Assembly (NCBI RefSeq): GCF_007830635.1
Contig: NZ_VLLA01000012.1
Coordinates: 170,896-234,895 of the forward strand
Reading direction: 5' to 3'
DNA: 64,000 nucleotides
Source of the DNA: Bradyrhizobium huanghuaihaiense
Lineage (GTDB): Bacteria > Pseudomonadota > Alphaproteobacteria > Rhizobiales > Xanthobacteraceae
Shown here: piece by piece, positions 34,442-43,428 of the stretch
Layout: each line of letters begins with the position of its first letter
Numbering within the stretch: the stretch's first letter is position 1
Program-made: the position numbers and the translations under genes
Notes under the pieces: generated by a model
Seen by the model: the letters and a program-made list of their open reading frames with translations, nothing else
Database searches by the model: none
Told to the model about the DNA's origin: nothing

Positions 34442-36064
34442 ATGAGCGATGCACCCCACCATATGACCCGGCGCGACGTGGTGCTTGGCGGCGTCGGCGC
34501 CGCCGGTATGGCAGCATTTGCTCCACGTCTCGCATGGGCGCAGGGCCGAGCCGAGACGTTGCTGGTGGTGCAGGAGCTCGGGCCGAACTCGCTGGACATG
34601 CAGGGCGTCGGCTCCAACCAGACCGTGAACGGCCTGTCCTGGAATTGCTACGACCGTCTGCTGACCTATGCCTCGAAGACGCTGCCCGATGGGACGACGT
34701 CGTACGACCGCGAGAAGCTCGCGCCTGAACTTGCCGAGAGCTGGGAGGTCGCGGCCGACGGCATGTCCTGCACCTTTAGGCTTCGCAAGGACGCCAAATT
34801 CCACGACGGCACGCCCGTTACCGCCAAAGACGTCAAATGGTCGTTCGACCGCGCCGTGAAGGTTGGCGGCTTCCCGACCTTCCAGATGTCGGCGGGGTCG
34901 CTGGAGAAGCCCGAGCAGTTCGTGATGGTCGACGACCACACCTTCCGCATCGACTATGTCCGCAAGGACAAGATGCTGCTGTTCAACGTCGCCGTGGTCG
35001 TGCCCTTCATCATCAATTCCGAGCTGGCGAAGAAGAACGCGACGGCAGAAGATCCATGGGCGTTGGCTTGGCTCAGGAACAACGAAGCCGGCGGTGGCGC
35101 CTACAAGATCGAGAGCTGGAAGCCGGGCAGCGAGACCGTGCTGGCGCGCTTCGACGACTGGAAGAGCGGGCCGCTGCCGAAGGTCAAGCGCGTGATCGCG
35201 CGCGACGTTCCCTCCGCCGGCACCCGCCGCGCCATGCTGGAGCGGGGCGATGCTGACATCTCGAGCGGCTTTGCGCCCCGCGACTTCGAGCAGATTATCA
35301 AAGAGGGCAAGGTCAAGGTCTCGGGCGTGCCGATCCCGAATGCGCTCTGGTACGTCGCGCTCAACACGGCAAAGCCGCCGTTCGATAATGCCAAGCTGCG
35401 TCAGGCCATCGCCTGGGCGATGCCTTATGAGCAGATCCAGACCAGCGCCTTTTTCGGCCGCGCCGTTCCCATGTACGGCGGCGCGGCTGACGTCTCAAAG
35501 CCGGTCTGGCCGCAGCCGTTTCCCTATGTCACCGATCTCGACAAGGCCAAAGCGCTGATGAAGGAGGCAGGCTTCGAATCCGGCCTGGAGACGACGCTGT
35601 CGCTGGACACGGGCACGGCCACCGTCGGCGAGCCGACCGCGATCCTGATCCAGGAGAGCCTCGCCAAGATCGGCATCAAGGCGGGAATCGAAAAGATCCC
35701 CGGCGCGAACTGGCGCACGACGCTGAACAAGAAGGAGCTGCCGCTCGCGCTCAACCGCTTCAGCGGCTGGCTGGATTATCCCGAATATTACTTCTACTGG
35801 AATTTCCACGGCAACAACTCGATCTTCAACATCTCCTCCTACCAGAACAAGCAGATGGACGCGCTGATCGACAAGGCGCGCTTCACCACGGATGCCGCGG
35901 AATACGACAGATGCGTGAAGGATTTCATCGCGCTCTGCATGCGCGACGTTCCCGTCATTCCGCTCAACCAGCCGATCCACGACGTCGCCATGCAGAAGGG
36001 CGTCAGCGGCTACGAATTCTGGTTCCATCGCGAACCGGACTACCGCCAGTTCGCCAAAGGCTAG
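34442..36064 (+). CDS. Tat-exported ABC transporter substrate-binding protein, family 5 (DppA/OppA type)
   Basis: A 540-residue periplasmic solute-binding protein of the peptide/nickel family. It carries a twin-arginine signal, 'MTRRDVVLGGVGAAGMAAFA', ending in a likely cleavage site after 'LAWA'. Family segments include 'LAESWEVAADGMSCTFRLRK' and 'KFHDGTPVTAKDVKWSFDRA'. The start at 34442 follows GGAGG by 5 bases; the longer frame is unlikely. No permease or ATPase genes are next to it, so it must use a transporter encoded elsewhere. It shares its stop bases with the convergent gene (CTAG at 36061-36064). Confidence 0.92.
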   Translation: MSDAPHHMTRRDVVLGGVGAAGMAAFAPRLAWAQGRAETLLVVQELGPNSLDMQGVGSNQTVNGLSWNCYDRLLTYASKTLPDGTTSYDREKLAPELAESWEVAADGMSCTFRLRKDAKFHDGTPVTAKDVKWSFDRAVKVGGFPTFQMSAGSLEKPEQFVMVDDHTFRIDYVRKDKMLLFNVAVVVPFIINSELAKKNATAEDPWALAWLRNNEAGGGAYKIESWKPGSETVLARFDDWKSGPLPKVKRVIARDVPSAGTRRAMLERGDADISSGFAPRDFEQIIKEGKVKVSGVPIPNALWYVALNTAKPPFDNAKLRQAIAWAMPYEQIQTSAFFGRAVPMYGGAADVSKPVWPQPFPYVTDLDKAKALMKEAGFESGLETTLSLDTGTATVGEPTAILIQESLAKIGIKAGIEKIPGANWRTTLNKKELPLALNRFSGWLDYPEYYFYWNFHGNNSIFNISSYQNKQMDALIDKARFTTDAAEYDRCVKDFIALCMRDVPVIPLNQPIHDVAMQKGVSGYEFWFHREPDYRQFAKG

Positions 36065-37404
36065 TTCTGACGTGCAATGCTGATTACGCCTGGAGTTGCT
36101 CGCGCCTGCGCGTTCGGAAAGCCGCGCTCCAGCCGCGCCGCGCTCGCATGCAGCATCGCCGCATCGAGCCTGCCCTGCCGCGATCCCTCCAGGGCGCAGG
36201 CAAAGACCCGGTAGAACTGCGCGCCATCATACGCGACCAGCAGCAGATCGACGCCGGCATTGATCGCCTCGACCACGGCCTTGCAGACGTCGTTCTGGTA
36301 GATCGCGCCCATCACGAGATCGTCGGTCATCACCATGCCCTGGTAGCCCCATTTGCCGCGAATGATCCCATCGACGACGCGCTTGGAATGCGAGGCGGCG
36401 CGATCGGAATCGACGGCCGTGAGCGTGACATGGCCTACCATCAGCGCGCTACGCGAATGCGACAGCACTTCGCGGAACGGCAGCCAGTCGGTCGCCTCCA
36501 GCTCCTTCACCGGCGTGTTGAGACTGGCGCTGAAATGATGCGTGTCGGTGCGCACGCGGCCGATGCCGGGAAAATGCTTGAGCGTGGCGCCGACGCCTGA
36601 CCCTTCCAGTCCGCGGACATAAGCGCTCGCGATCGTGCTGACGACGACGGGATCGGTCGCGATCGCGCGCTGGCCGATCAGGGTGTGGAAATCGAGACGG
36701 TTGCGCCGCTGCAGCGGCTTGAGGTCGAGCACCGGTGCAAGATTGAGGTTGACGCCGAGGCCCGCGAGCTCGCGGCCGTGGATGCGGCCGAACTCTTCGG
36801 CCTTGGCCTGCTGCTCGTCGGGAGCAAGCCCGGTGAGCGTCGCCAGCGCCGGCAGCTTTGTCAGCGGCGGCGCGAGATGCCCGACGATGCCGCCCTCCTG
36901 GTCTGCCGCCACGACCAGCGGCGGCAGGCCGGCTGCGCGCCGCTTGTCCTGAAGCGCCGCGATCTCGGCCCGCAGCGCCTCGATGGTCCGGCCGCGGATG
37001 TTGTGCCGGGTGACATAGACGCCGCCAATCAGACCTTGCTCGGCCAAACGCGCGACGTCGGGAAAGGAGGAATAGCCGACCATGAAGTGCGGCCCGAGCT
37101 GGCGCGCCTCGGCGGCGCTGACGGCAAGGACATCGTGCTTGCGCAGCTCGAACTTCAGATGCGCGGCGGACATCAGCAGCGGCGGCAGGCACCAGAGTAT
37201 GACGAGCAGCTTGCCCGCGATGCTGCGCCATCGCCCTCTGCGCAGCAGGACGATGACGATCATGATGCTTGCGGCGACAAGCGCGATGTTTCCGCCGCCA
37301 CGCAGCGGGACCAGATAGGGATCGTTCTTGTTCGCGGCCGCGAATGCAACGACGGGCGCGGCGAGCCAGAGCAGGATGAGACCGATACGGCGAAGGAATT
37401 GCAT
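36061..37404 (-). CDS. Membrane-anchored glycoside hydrolase family 3 protein (NagZ-like)
   Basis: A 447-residue protein with a GH3 catalytic domain like NagZ, which removes N-acetylglucosamine. Motifs: 'VVAADQEGGIVGHL', 'LKHFPGIGRVRTDTHHFSAS' (the acid-base loop, with I for the usual H in KHFPGHG), and the nucleophile aspartate in 'MVMTDDLVMGAIY'. The first ~100 residues hold three hydrophobic helices, unlike soluble cytoplasmic NagZ. The start at 37404 is chosen by the hydrophobic N-terminus; ATGs at 37416 and 37440 are possible. Its catalytic domain is probably outside the cytoplasmic membrane. Confidence 0.82.
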   Translation of the reverse strand: MQFLRRIGLILLWLAAPVVAFAAANKNDPYLVPLRGGGNIALVAASIMIVIVLLRRGRWRSIAGKLLVILWCLPPLLMSAAHLKFELRKHDVLAVSAAEARQLGPHFMVGYSSFPDVARLAEQGLIGGVYVTRHNIRGRTIEALRAEIAALQDKRRAAGLPPLVVAADQEGGIVGHLAPPLTKLPALATLTGLAPDEQQAKAEEFGRIHGRELAGLGVNLNLAPVLDLKPLQRRNRLDFHTLIGQRAIATDPVVVSTIASAYVRGLEGSGVGATLKHFPGIGRVRTDTHHFSASLNTPVKELEATDWLPFREVLSHSRSALMVGHVTLTAVDSDRAASHSKRVVDGIIRGKWGYQGMVMTDDLVMGAIYQNDVCKAVVEAINAGVDLLLVAYDGAQFYRVFACALEGSRQGRLDAAMLHASAARLERGFPNAQARATPGVISIARQN

Positions 37405-37592
37405 GATGCACCACATGCGATGGTGATGAATGCTTCGCACCTATCAAGGCGATCTGCGCTGCGCGAGAGGCAAAAGCGCACCTGCACGAAAACTGCAAAA
37501 GACTCCTGAAACCGTGCAGACGAAGGCCCCGGCTTCTGCGCAAGCGCAGTGCAGACTGCACGATATCGATATTCACGAAAGGTCATTTGCGC

Positions 37593-39095
37593 ATGACGAG
37601 CCTGGCTACGACGCCGACGACGGACATCCAGCCGATCAGGCCTTCGACAATATCAGTCAAGCTCGCGATGGCGCTGGTGCTCGCCGCGCTCGCCGACTGG
37701 CTGTTCTATGGCCAGCGGGCCGGGCTGTCGCTGGTGATCTTTGCAGTCGCGATCGTCTGCGCCTCGCTGCTCGCCAACCACGCATCCCTGGACATCCGCC
37801 GCGCGGCAATCGGCGCCGCCGTCATCGTCCTCGGTCTCGTGCCTGCCATCGAAGAGCTCAACACGCTTTCGTTCCTGATCCTCATTGCAGCGCTGGTCAT
37901 CGCCCTGCTGCTGGCAACCAATCCTGAAACGACCGGCCTTGCCGACCGCGCCCGCGCGCTGCGAAACTTCGTCCTGTTCGGCCCCTTCAGAGTCTTCCCC
38001 GACGCGCTCCAGGTCTTCAACATGTCGGCGTTCACCCGCGGCATCGCGCTGTGGCTGATGCCGGTGGTGCTGGGCACCGTGTTCGTCGCGCTGTTCGCTG
38101 CCGCCAATCCCGTGATCGAGCAATGGGTCTCGCTGCTCAATCCAAAAATCATCCTCGACTATGTCAGCGTCCCGCGCGTGTTGTTCTGGGTCCTGATGCT
38201 GGCGCTGGTCTGGCCGTTCATCCACGTGCGCTGGCGGCGCAGGAAGATTGCCGCAGCCGCCCAAACCGATGTCACGGAGCCGGAGCCGCTTGCGCCCTTC
38301 GTCTCGCCGGAGTTTCTGGGTCCCTCCTCCATCCTGCGCTCGCTGATCCTGTTCAACCTGCTGTTCGCGGCGCAGTCCGTGCTCGACGGCATCTATCTCT
38401 GGGGCCATGTGGCCCTGCCCGACAACATGACTTATGCGGCCTACGCCCACCGCGGCGCCTATCCGCTGATCGTGACCGCCCTGCTCGCCGCGGCCTTCGT
38501 GCTGGTCGCGATGAGCCCCGGTGGCCCGGCCGAGAAGTCGAATGTGATCCGCCCGCTGGTCTATCTCTGGGTCGGGCAGAACGTGCTGCTGGTCGCCTCC
38601 TCCATCCTTCGGCTCGATCTCTATGTCGGCATTTACATGCTGACCTATTGGCGGATCGCGGCCTTCATCTGGATGGGACTGGTGGCGCTGGGACTGATCC
38701 TCATCGTCGCGCGCATCGCGCTCAACCGCACCAACCGGTGGCTCGTCTGCGCCAATCTGATCGCGTTAACGATCGTGCTGTACAGTGTTTCGCTGCTGAA
38801 CTTCGATGCGTTCATTGCCGACTACAATCTGAAGCACAGCAGTGAAACAGGGGGCAAGGGCGTGAAGATCGACGCCGACTATCTCCTCACATTGGGCCCG
38901 CAGGCGCTGCCTGCGATCGACAGGGTCATCGCGCTTCGCGGCGGCGATTACTGCCTTGCGGGACGTCGAGATCGGCTTGTAGAAAGTCAGCGGCAGGATC
39001 TGGCCTGGCGGGCCTGGGGTTTTCGCAGCTGGCGGCTGCAGCGTCGCCTCGATGCTCAGGCCAAAAGCCAGCCCGGCAGTCAGCCGGCAGGGTGA
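37593..39095 (+). CDS. DUF4153/DUF4173-type multispanning membrane protein
   Basis: A 500-residue inner-membrane protein with about a dozen hydrophobic helices. 'GIYLWGHVALPDNMTYAAYA' followed by 'HRGAYPLIVTALLAAAF' matches what I recall of DUF4173 proteins. The charged C-terminal ~80 residues lie outside the membrane and include 'GPQALPAIDRVIALRGGDYC'. The ATG at 37593 is preferred over the TTG two codons upstream because of AAAGG 10 bases before it. It lies 12 bases ahead of a response regulator and then a sensor kinase, so it may be part of the signalling unit. Confidence 0.78.
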   Translation: MTSLATTPTTDIQPIRPSTISVKLAMALVLAALADWLFYGQRAGLSLVIFAVAIVCASLLANHASLDIRRAAIGAAVIVLGLVPAIEELNTLSFLILIAALVIALLLATNPETTGLADRARALRNFVLFGPFRVFPDALQVFNMSAFTRGIALWLMPVVLGTVFVALFAAANPVIEQWVSLLNPKIILDYVSVPRVLFWVLMLALVWPFIHVRWRRRKIAAAAQTDVTEPEPLAPFVSPEFLGPSSILRSLILFNLLFAAQSVLDGIYLWGHVALPDNMTYAAYAHRGAYPLIVTALLAAAFVLVAMSPGGPAEKSNVIRPLVYLWVGQNVLLVASSILRLDLYVGIYMLTYWRIAAFIWMGLVALGLILIVARIALNRTNRWLVCANLIALTIVLYSVSLLNFDAFIADYNLKHSSETGGKGVKIDADYLLTLGPQALPAIDRVIALRGGDYCLAGRRDRLVESQRQDLAWRAWGFRSWRLQRRLDAQAKSQPGSQPAG

Positions 39096-39107
39096 GCGGA
39101 GAGTTTC

Positions 39108-39812
39108 TTGGCGAATCGCATTCTCATCGTCGACGACGAGGGCCACATCCGCGAGGTCATCCGCGTCGCCCTGAAGAAGGCCGGCATGGACGTGATCGAG
39201 GCGCGCGACGGCAAGGAGGCGCTGAGCCGCTTTGCCGCCGACAGGCCCGATCTCATCGTGCTCGACATCGGGATGCCCGAGTTCGACGGCCTCGACGTCT
39301 GCCGCGAGATCCGCAAAGGCTCGGACGTGCCGATCCTGTTCCTGTCGGCGCGCGACGAGGAGATCGACCGCATCCTCGGCCTCGAGATCGGCGGCGACGA
39401 TTACGTGACCAAGCCGTTCAGCCCGCGCGAGCTGGTGGCGCGGGTCAACGTCATCCTGCGTCGCCTCAGCCCGCGCAATGGCGAGGCCAAAACAAGTCCG
39501 GCTGCGCTGGTGCAAGGCGGCCTGCTGATCGATCCCGAGCAGCACGTGGCGACCTTCGCCGGCACGCCGCTGAAGCTCACCGCGATCGAGTTCGGCATCC
39601 TGCGCGCCTTCCTGACCCGGCCGACCTCGGTGTTCAACCGCGAGCAGCTGATGCGGGCGGCCTACCAGCTCAACATCCAGGTCTCCGACCGCACCATCGA
39701 CAGCCACATCCGCAACATCCGCGCCAAGCTCGCGGCGCTCGCCTGCGACAACGTCATCGAGACCATCCACGGCGTCGGCTTCAAGCTCGGCCGCTGCGAG
39801 AAAGAGGCATGA
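39108..39812 (+). CDS. OmpR-family response regulator
   Basis: A 234-residue two-component response regulator. The receiver domain has 'ILIVDDEG', the phosphate-accepting D53 in 'LIVLDIGMPEFDG', and the lysine in 'DYVTKPFSPREL'. The C-terminal winged helix has 'PLKLTAIEFGILRAFLTRPT' and 'VSDRTIDSHIRNIRAKLAAL'. The start codon is TTG at 39108 with GGAGAG upstream. Its last bases overlap the kinase start (ATGA). Overall it resembles CreB of CreBC systems. Confidence 0.94.
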   Translation: MANRILIVDDEGHIREVIRVALKKAGMDVIEARDGKEALSRFAADRPDLIVLDIGMPEFDGLDVCREIRKGSDVPILFLSARDEEIDRILGLEIGGDDYVTKPFSPRELVARVNVILRRLSPRNGEAKTSPAALVQGGLLIDPEQHVATFAGTPLKLTAIEFGILRAFLTRPTSVFNREQLMRAAYQLNIQVSDRTIDSHIRNIRAKLAALACDNVIETIHGVGFKLGRCEKEA

Positions 39813-41395
39813 GCGCGGCGCCTGACAAATGGCGCCCGTCGCTGGGGCTGGTGATCTTCGCGGTGCTGACGACCGTCGGCGTGCTGCCGCTGGTCGGCCT
39901 GTTCTTCTTCCGTCTCTACGACAACCAGCTGATCCGCCAGACCCAGGCCGAGCTGATTGCGCAGAGCCGCGTGCTGGCGACGATCTATGCGCAGGAGGTC
40001 ACGGCAAGGCTCGGCAGCGGCCTCGCACTCGGCCCCGAAGTGCCGCCGAACGTGCTGCCCGATCCCGGCGACCAGGTCACCCCGATCCGGCCCGCGCTCG
40101 ACCTCACCGCCAACGACCTGCTGCGGCGGCGGCCGGATGCGCTGCCCGCGCCCCGGCCGGCGCAAGCAGCCTACGTCGAGATCGGCGCCAAACTGACGCC
40201 GATCATTCGCGAGACCCAGAAGGTGACGCTGGCCGGCTTTCGCATTCTCGATCCGCAGGGCGTGGTGATCGCCGGGCGGCAGGAGGTCGGGCAGTCGCTT
40301 GCCCATATCGAGGAGGTCGCGGACGCACTGCACGGGCAGTACCGGGCCACCTTGCGCAACCGCGTGCCGGACAAGCCGCCGCCGCCGATCTATTCCTTCA
40401 GCCGCGGCCTCGGCGTGCACGTGTTCTCGGCGATGCCCGTCATCGTCAACAACCGCGTCGCCGGCGTGATCTACACCACGCGGACGCCGAGCAACATTTT
40501 CGATCATCTCTATCAGGAGCGGGCTAAGTTCGTGCTGGCGGGGCTGGCCGTGATCCTCGGCACGATCGCGATCGGCCTCGTGTTCTCGCGCACCATCACG
40601 CTGCCGATGCGCGAGCTGATCGACCGCGCCGCCAGAATCGGCCGCGGCGACCGCGAGGCGTTCAGGCCGCTCCGGCACTACGGCACGCGGGAGTTCGCGC
40701 AGCTCTCGCACAGCTTCCTCGGCATGGCCGAGCAGCTGGCACGGCGCTCCGACTACATCGCGACGTTCTCGGCCCACCTCACCCACGAGCTGAAATCGCC
40801 GCTGACCTCGATCAAGGGCGCAGCCGAGCTGTTGCAGGATTCGGTTCAGGGCAAGGCCGGCAGCCTGACACCGGCCGAGCAGACCACGTTCATCGCCAAC
40901 ATCCTGTCCGACACGCAGCGACTCGAAGCGATGGCGCAGCGGCTGCGGGAGCTCGCCCGCGCCGAGAGCCTGCCGCAGAACGAGCGCACCGAGCTTGCGC
41001 CCGTGATCGCCGACCTCAGGAACAGGTTTCCGGCAAGCGCGATCGAAGCCAGCGGCAGCCTCGACCGGGCGATCGGCATGTCCTCGGAGAAGGCGCTGAT
41101 CGTGCTGTCACACCTCACTGACAACGCGGTGCGGCACAAGGCCGGGACAATCAGGCTGGAGGCGGTCGACGCGCGGACGACCCTGCTTGTGACGGTCAGC
41201 AATGACGGCGAGCCGATTTCGGCACCCAACCGCGACAGGATCTTCGATGCGTTCTTCACCACCCGGCGCGACCAGGGCGGGACCGGAATGGGGCTGGCGA
41301 TCGCGCGTGCGGTGATGGCGAGCCATGGCGGCTCGATCAGGCTCAAGCCCACTGACGAGGGCGCGGCCTTCGAACTCCAGTTTCCGGTGGCCTAG
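39809..41395 (+). CDS. Sensor histidine kinase (CreC-like)
   Basis: A 528-residue inner-membrane kinase. It has a first helix at about 12-34, a periplasmic sensor region of about 200 residues rich in Pro, a second helix near 241-260, a HAMP-like linker, then the kinase core with phosphoacceptor H326 in 'SAHLTHELKSPLTS' and the ATP-binding motif 'GGTGMGLAIARAVM'. The gene starts inside the response regulator stop (ATGA overlap), so the two are translationally coupled. It resembles CreC. The signal is unknown, but the linked membrane protein at 37593 may take part in sensing. Confidence 0.93.
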   Translation: MSAAPDKWRPSLGLVIFAVLTTVGVLPLVGLFFFRLYDNQLIRQTQAELIAQSRVLATIYAQEVTARLGSGLALGPEVPPNVLPDPGDQVTPIRPALDLTANDLLRRRPDALPAPRPAQAAYVEIGAKLTPIIRETQKVTLAGFRILDPQGVVIAGRQEVGQSLAHIEEVADALHGQYRATLRNRVPDKPPPPIYSFSRGLGVHVFSAMPVIVNNRVAGVIYTTRTPSNIFDHLYQERAKFVLAGLAVILGTIAIGLVFSRTITLPMRELIDRAARIGRGDREAFRPLRHYGTREFAQLSHSFLGMAEQLARRSDYIATFSAHLTHELKSPLTSIKGAAELLQDSVQGKAGSLTPAEQTTFIANILSDTQRLEAMAQRLRELARAESLPQNERTELAPVIADLRNRFPASAIEASGSLDRAIGMSSEKALIVLSHLTDNAVRHKAGTIRLEAVDARTTLLVTVSNDGEPISAPNRDRIFDAFFTTRRDQGGTGMGLAIARAVMASHGGSIRLKPTDEGAAFELQFPVA

Positions 41396-41532
41396 ATCGC
41401 GAACACCCAGGCGGCGACGATGGTGCCGATGGTGACGAGACCAGCGATGGTCCAGCCGGCGGCGTATTCCAACTCAGGATGACCGGTGGCCCGCATGATC
41501 TCTGCCGGATCGGCGGTATGCTTCTCTGCCAT
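41392..41532 (-). CDS. Small single-helix membrane protein
   Basis: A 46-residue protein with a hydrophilic N-terminus and one membrane helix, 'TIAGLVTIGTIVAAWVFAI', at its end. The start at 41532 is chosen because GAGG lies 5 bases upstream; an in-frame frame extends to 41586. Its stop codon shares CTAG with the convergent kinase gene. No family was recognised. The tail-anchored layout is like small subunits of membrane complexes. Confidence 0.55.
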   Translation of the reverse strand: MAEKHTADPAEIMRATGHPELEYAAGWTIAGLVTIGTIVAAWVFAI

Positions 41533-41603
41533 GACAGCCTCGCACGTTTCTTCCCGCGTCATTAGATAAGTCGCACCAGCCGCCATTAGGTTCCATCACG
41601 GAA

Positions 41604-42182
41604 ATGCGAGGCATGACGCAGCTAGGTTTGTTCGCCGACCCGCAGGAAGGCCCGGTCGGCCTTCGCTATACGGACAATTTTATCGATGGCGCCATCGAGC
41701 AGGAGCTGATCGGCCGCATCGCAGCATTACCGCTTCAGCGCTTCCAGTTCGGCGCGTTCGAGGGCAATCGCCGGGTGGCCTCCTTCGGCTACCGCTATGA
41801 CTACGCGCTGCAGCGGCTCACCGAGGCCGAGCCGATCCCCGTGTGGGTGCGGCCCATTGCACGGCAGGTCGAGGCATGGGCGGGGCTCACCGAGGGCAGC
41901 GTGCAGCAGGTGCTGTGCACCGAATATGACGTCGGAGTCGGCATCGGCTGGCATCGCGACAAGCCGCATTTCGACAAGGTGCTCGGCCTATCGCTGGGCG
42001 CTCCTTGCAAATTCCGCTTCCGCCGCCGCAGCGGCGAGAAGTGGGAACGTCACACGCTCGAAGCCCTGCCGCGCTCGCTTTATCTGATGGATGGCGAGGC
42101 GCGCTCGCAATGGGAGCACAGCATTCCCCCGGTCGAGGCACAGCGCTACTCCATCACCTTCCGGACGATGAAGCGGCGGTAA
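41604..42182 (+). CDS. alkB: AlkB-type 2-oxoglutarate/Fe(II) dioxygenase
   Basis: A 192-residue dioxygenase that removes alkyl groups from DNA or RNA bases. The iron ligands are H117 and D119 in 'GWHRDKPHF' and H172 in 'WEHSIPP'; R181 and R187 in 'RYSITFR' bind 2-oxoglutarate. It fits the shorter AlkB homologues. ATG 41604 is used; ATG 41613 is an alternative. The next gene, 203 bases on, encodes a very basic protein that could bind nucleic acid. No adaptive-response (Ada) gene is nearby. Confidence 0.92.
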   Translation: MRGMTQLGLFADPQEGPVGLRYTDNFIDGAIEQELIGRIAALPLQRFQFGAFEGNRRVASFGYRYDYALQRLTEAEPIPVWVRPIARQVEAWAGLTEGSVQQVLCTEYDVGVGIGWHRDKPHFDKVLGLSLGAPCKFRFRRRSGEKWERHTLEALPRSLYLMDGEARSQWEHSIPPVEAQRYSITFRTMKRR

Positions 42183-42385
42183 GCAGGCCGCCCAAAACAA
42201 AAACTGCGAAAACAACCCCATGCACAGTAGAAACCGCTTTCCCGCTTGAGGCGGGGTCGCGCGACGCAACGGTTTGACACACCGGTGCAAAACCGCCGCT
42301 TCGCGCAACCGGCGCGAGGCTCGCGTCTTGCCTTCCAAATCCGGTTGCATGCTAGACTGGATGCCATCCACGGCAGGAGGGAAGC

Positions 42386-42796
42386 ATGGCCGACAACAAG
42401 GCAAAGCGGGGCGGCGCCGATCGCGCCCTGATCGCACTCACCGAGAAATACGAAGTGGCCTACTGGTCGAAGAAGTTCAAGGTGACCCCGGCCAAGCTGA
42501 AATACGCAGTCAAGAAGGTCGGCCGCTCCGCCAAGAAGGTCGAGGACTACATCAAGCTCCAGAAGCACCGCGCGTCCGACAAGAGCCGGATCGCGCTCGG
42601 CGAGGCCTATGAGGTCCGCTACTGGTCGAAGAAATTCAAAATCACCCCGGCCAGGCTGAAGGCCGCCGTGGCCGCCGCCGGACATTCCTCCAAGAAGGTC
42701 GAGGCCTACCTTGCGGCCAAGAAGGCGGCGAAGAAGGGCAAGAAAGCCGTCAAGAAGACCGCAAAGAAGACCGTCAAGCGGAAGAAGGCCGCCTGA
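42386..42796 (+). CDS. Tandem DUF3606 protein with histone H1-like lysine-rich tail
   Basis: A 136-residue, very basic protein. Two copies of a DUF3606-like unit are visible, residues 18-60 ('EKYEVAYWSKKFKVTPAKLK') and 71-113 ('EAYEVRYWSKKFKITPARLK'), each ending 'SKKVEAY' or 'AKKVEDY'. Residues 111-136 are almost only Lys, Ala, Val and Thr ('KKAVKKTAKKTVKRKKAA'), as in histone H1 tails. The Shine-Dalgarno GGAGGG is strong. This layout suggests a DNA- or RNA-binding role; no function is known. It lies between alkB and a small secreted protein gene 17 bases downstream. Confidence 0.82.
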   Translation: MADNKAKRGGADRALIALTEKYEVAYWSKKFKVTPAKLKYAVKKVGRSAKKVEDYIKLQKHRASDKSRIALGEAYEVRYWSKKFKITPARLKAAVAAAGHSSKKVEAYLAAKKAAKKGKKAVKKTAKKTVKRKKAA

Positions 42797-42813
42797 AGTT
42801 CCGGGAGAGAGGG

Positions 42814-43305
42814 ATGAGATCCGGTCCAGCGATCCTCGCCTGCGCCCTCGTTGCCGGCGCATTCCCCCTTGCCGGCGCCGCCGCAGCCACGCCCGCAAAG
42901 GTCTCGGGCGCGACCGCGCTGGCGCTCGCGGGGGTGATCGCGCCGCTGTCCCCGGACCTGACCGGCGCCGAGAGGAAGGCGGTGGCGATGCTGTTCGCCG
43001 CCAATGCCGACATTCCCTACAAGAAGGCCATCGTGGTGACCGCGGACCGGATCGTCTGCCGCACCGGCAATGTCGACATCACCATTCGCAATTGCGAAGT
43101 GACCTTCGGCAAGAAGGTGAAGACCGTGAACGGCTCCACCGCCAACGAGATCTTCGCCACCGAAGCGCTGGCGGGCGTGCCGCCCGACGGCGCGGCGGGA
43201 TCGAACTTCGAAAGCCTGTCCAAGCTGAGCTGCACGATCGATCCCAACGCGATCAGGCGCAAGGACGGCAGCGGCGCGGATTGCACCTTCCAGCCGGGGA
43301 ATTGA
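42814..43305 (+). CDS. Small exported protein of unknown function
   Basis: A 163-residue protein with a signal peptide ('ILACALVAGAFPLAGAAAA'). Four cysteines in the mature part (in 'RIVCRTG', 'RNCEV', 'SCTID' and 'DCTFQ') could form two disulfides in the periplasm. No family was recognised. It begins 17 bases after the DUF3606 gene and has GGGAGAGAGGG before ATG, so co-expression is likely. Confidence 0.75.
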   Translation: MRSGPAILACALVAGAFPLAGAAAATPAKVSGATALALAGVIAPLSPDLTGAERKAVAMLFAANADIPYKKAIVVTADRIVCRTGNVDITIRNCEVTFGKKVKTVNGSTANEIFATEALAGVPPDGAAGSNFESLSKLSCTIDPNAIRRKDGSGADCTFQPGN

Positions 43306-43428
43306 TGCAAGGCAAGACGCACGAGCCGCAAGTGCCGTGAAATCGCCTCAACACCAGCCAACTAATAAGGCGAATTGAGAAGACAGGCCCAGGGAGCGAG
43401 CCAATAACAGGCGCGCAAGGCCGGCACT

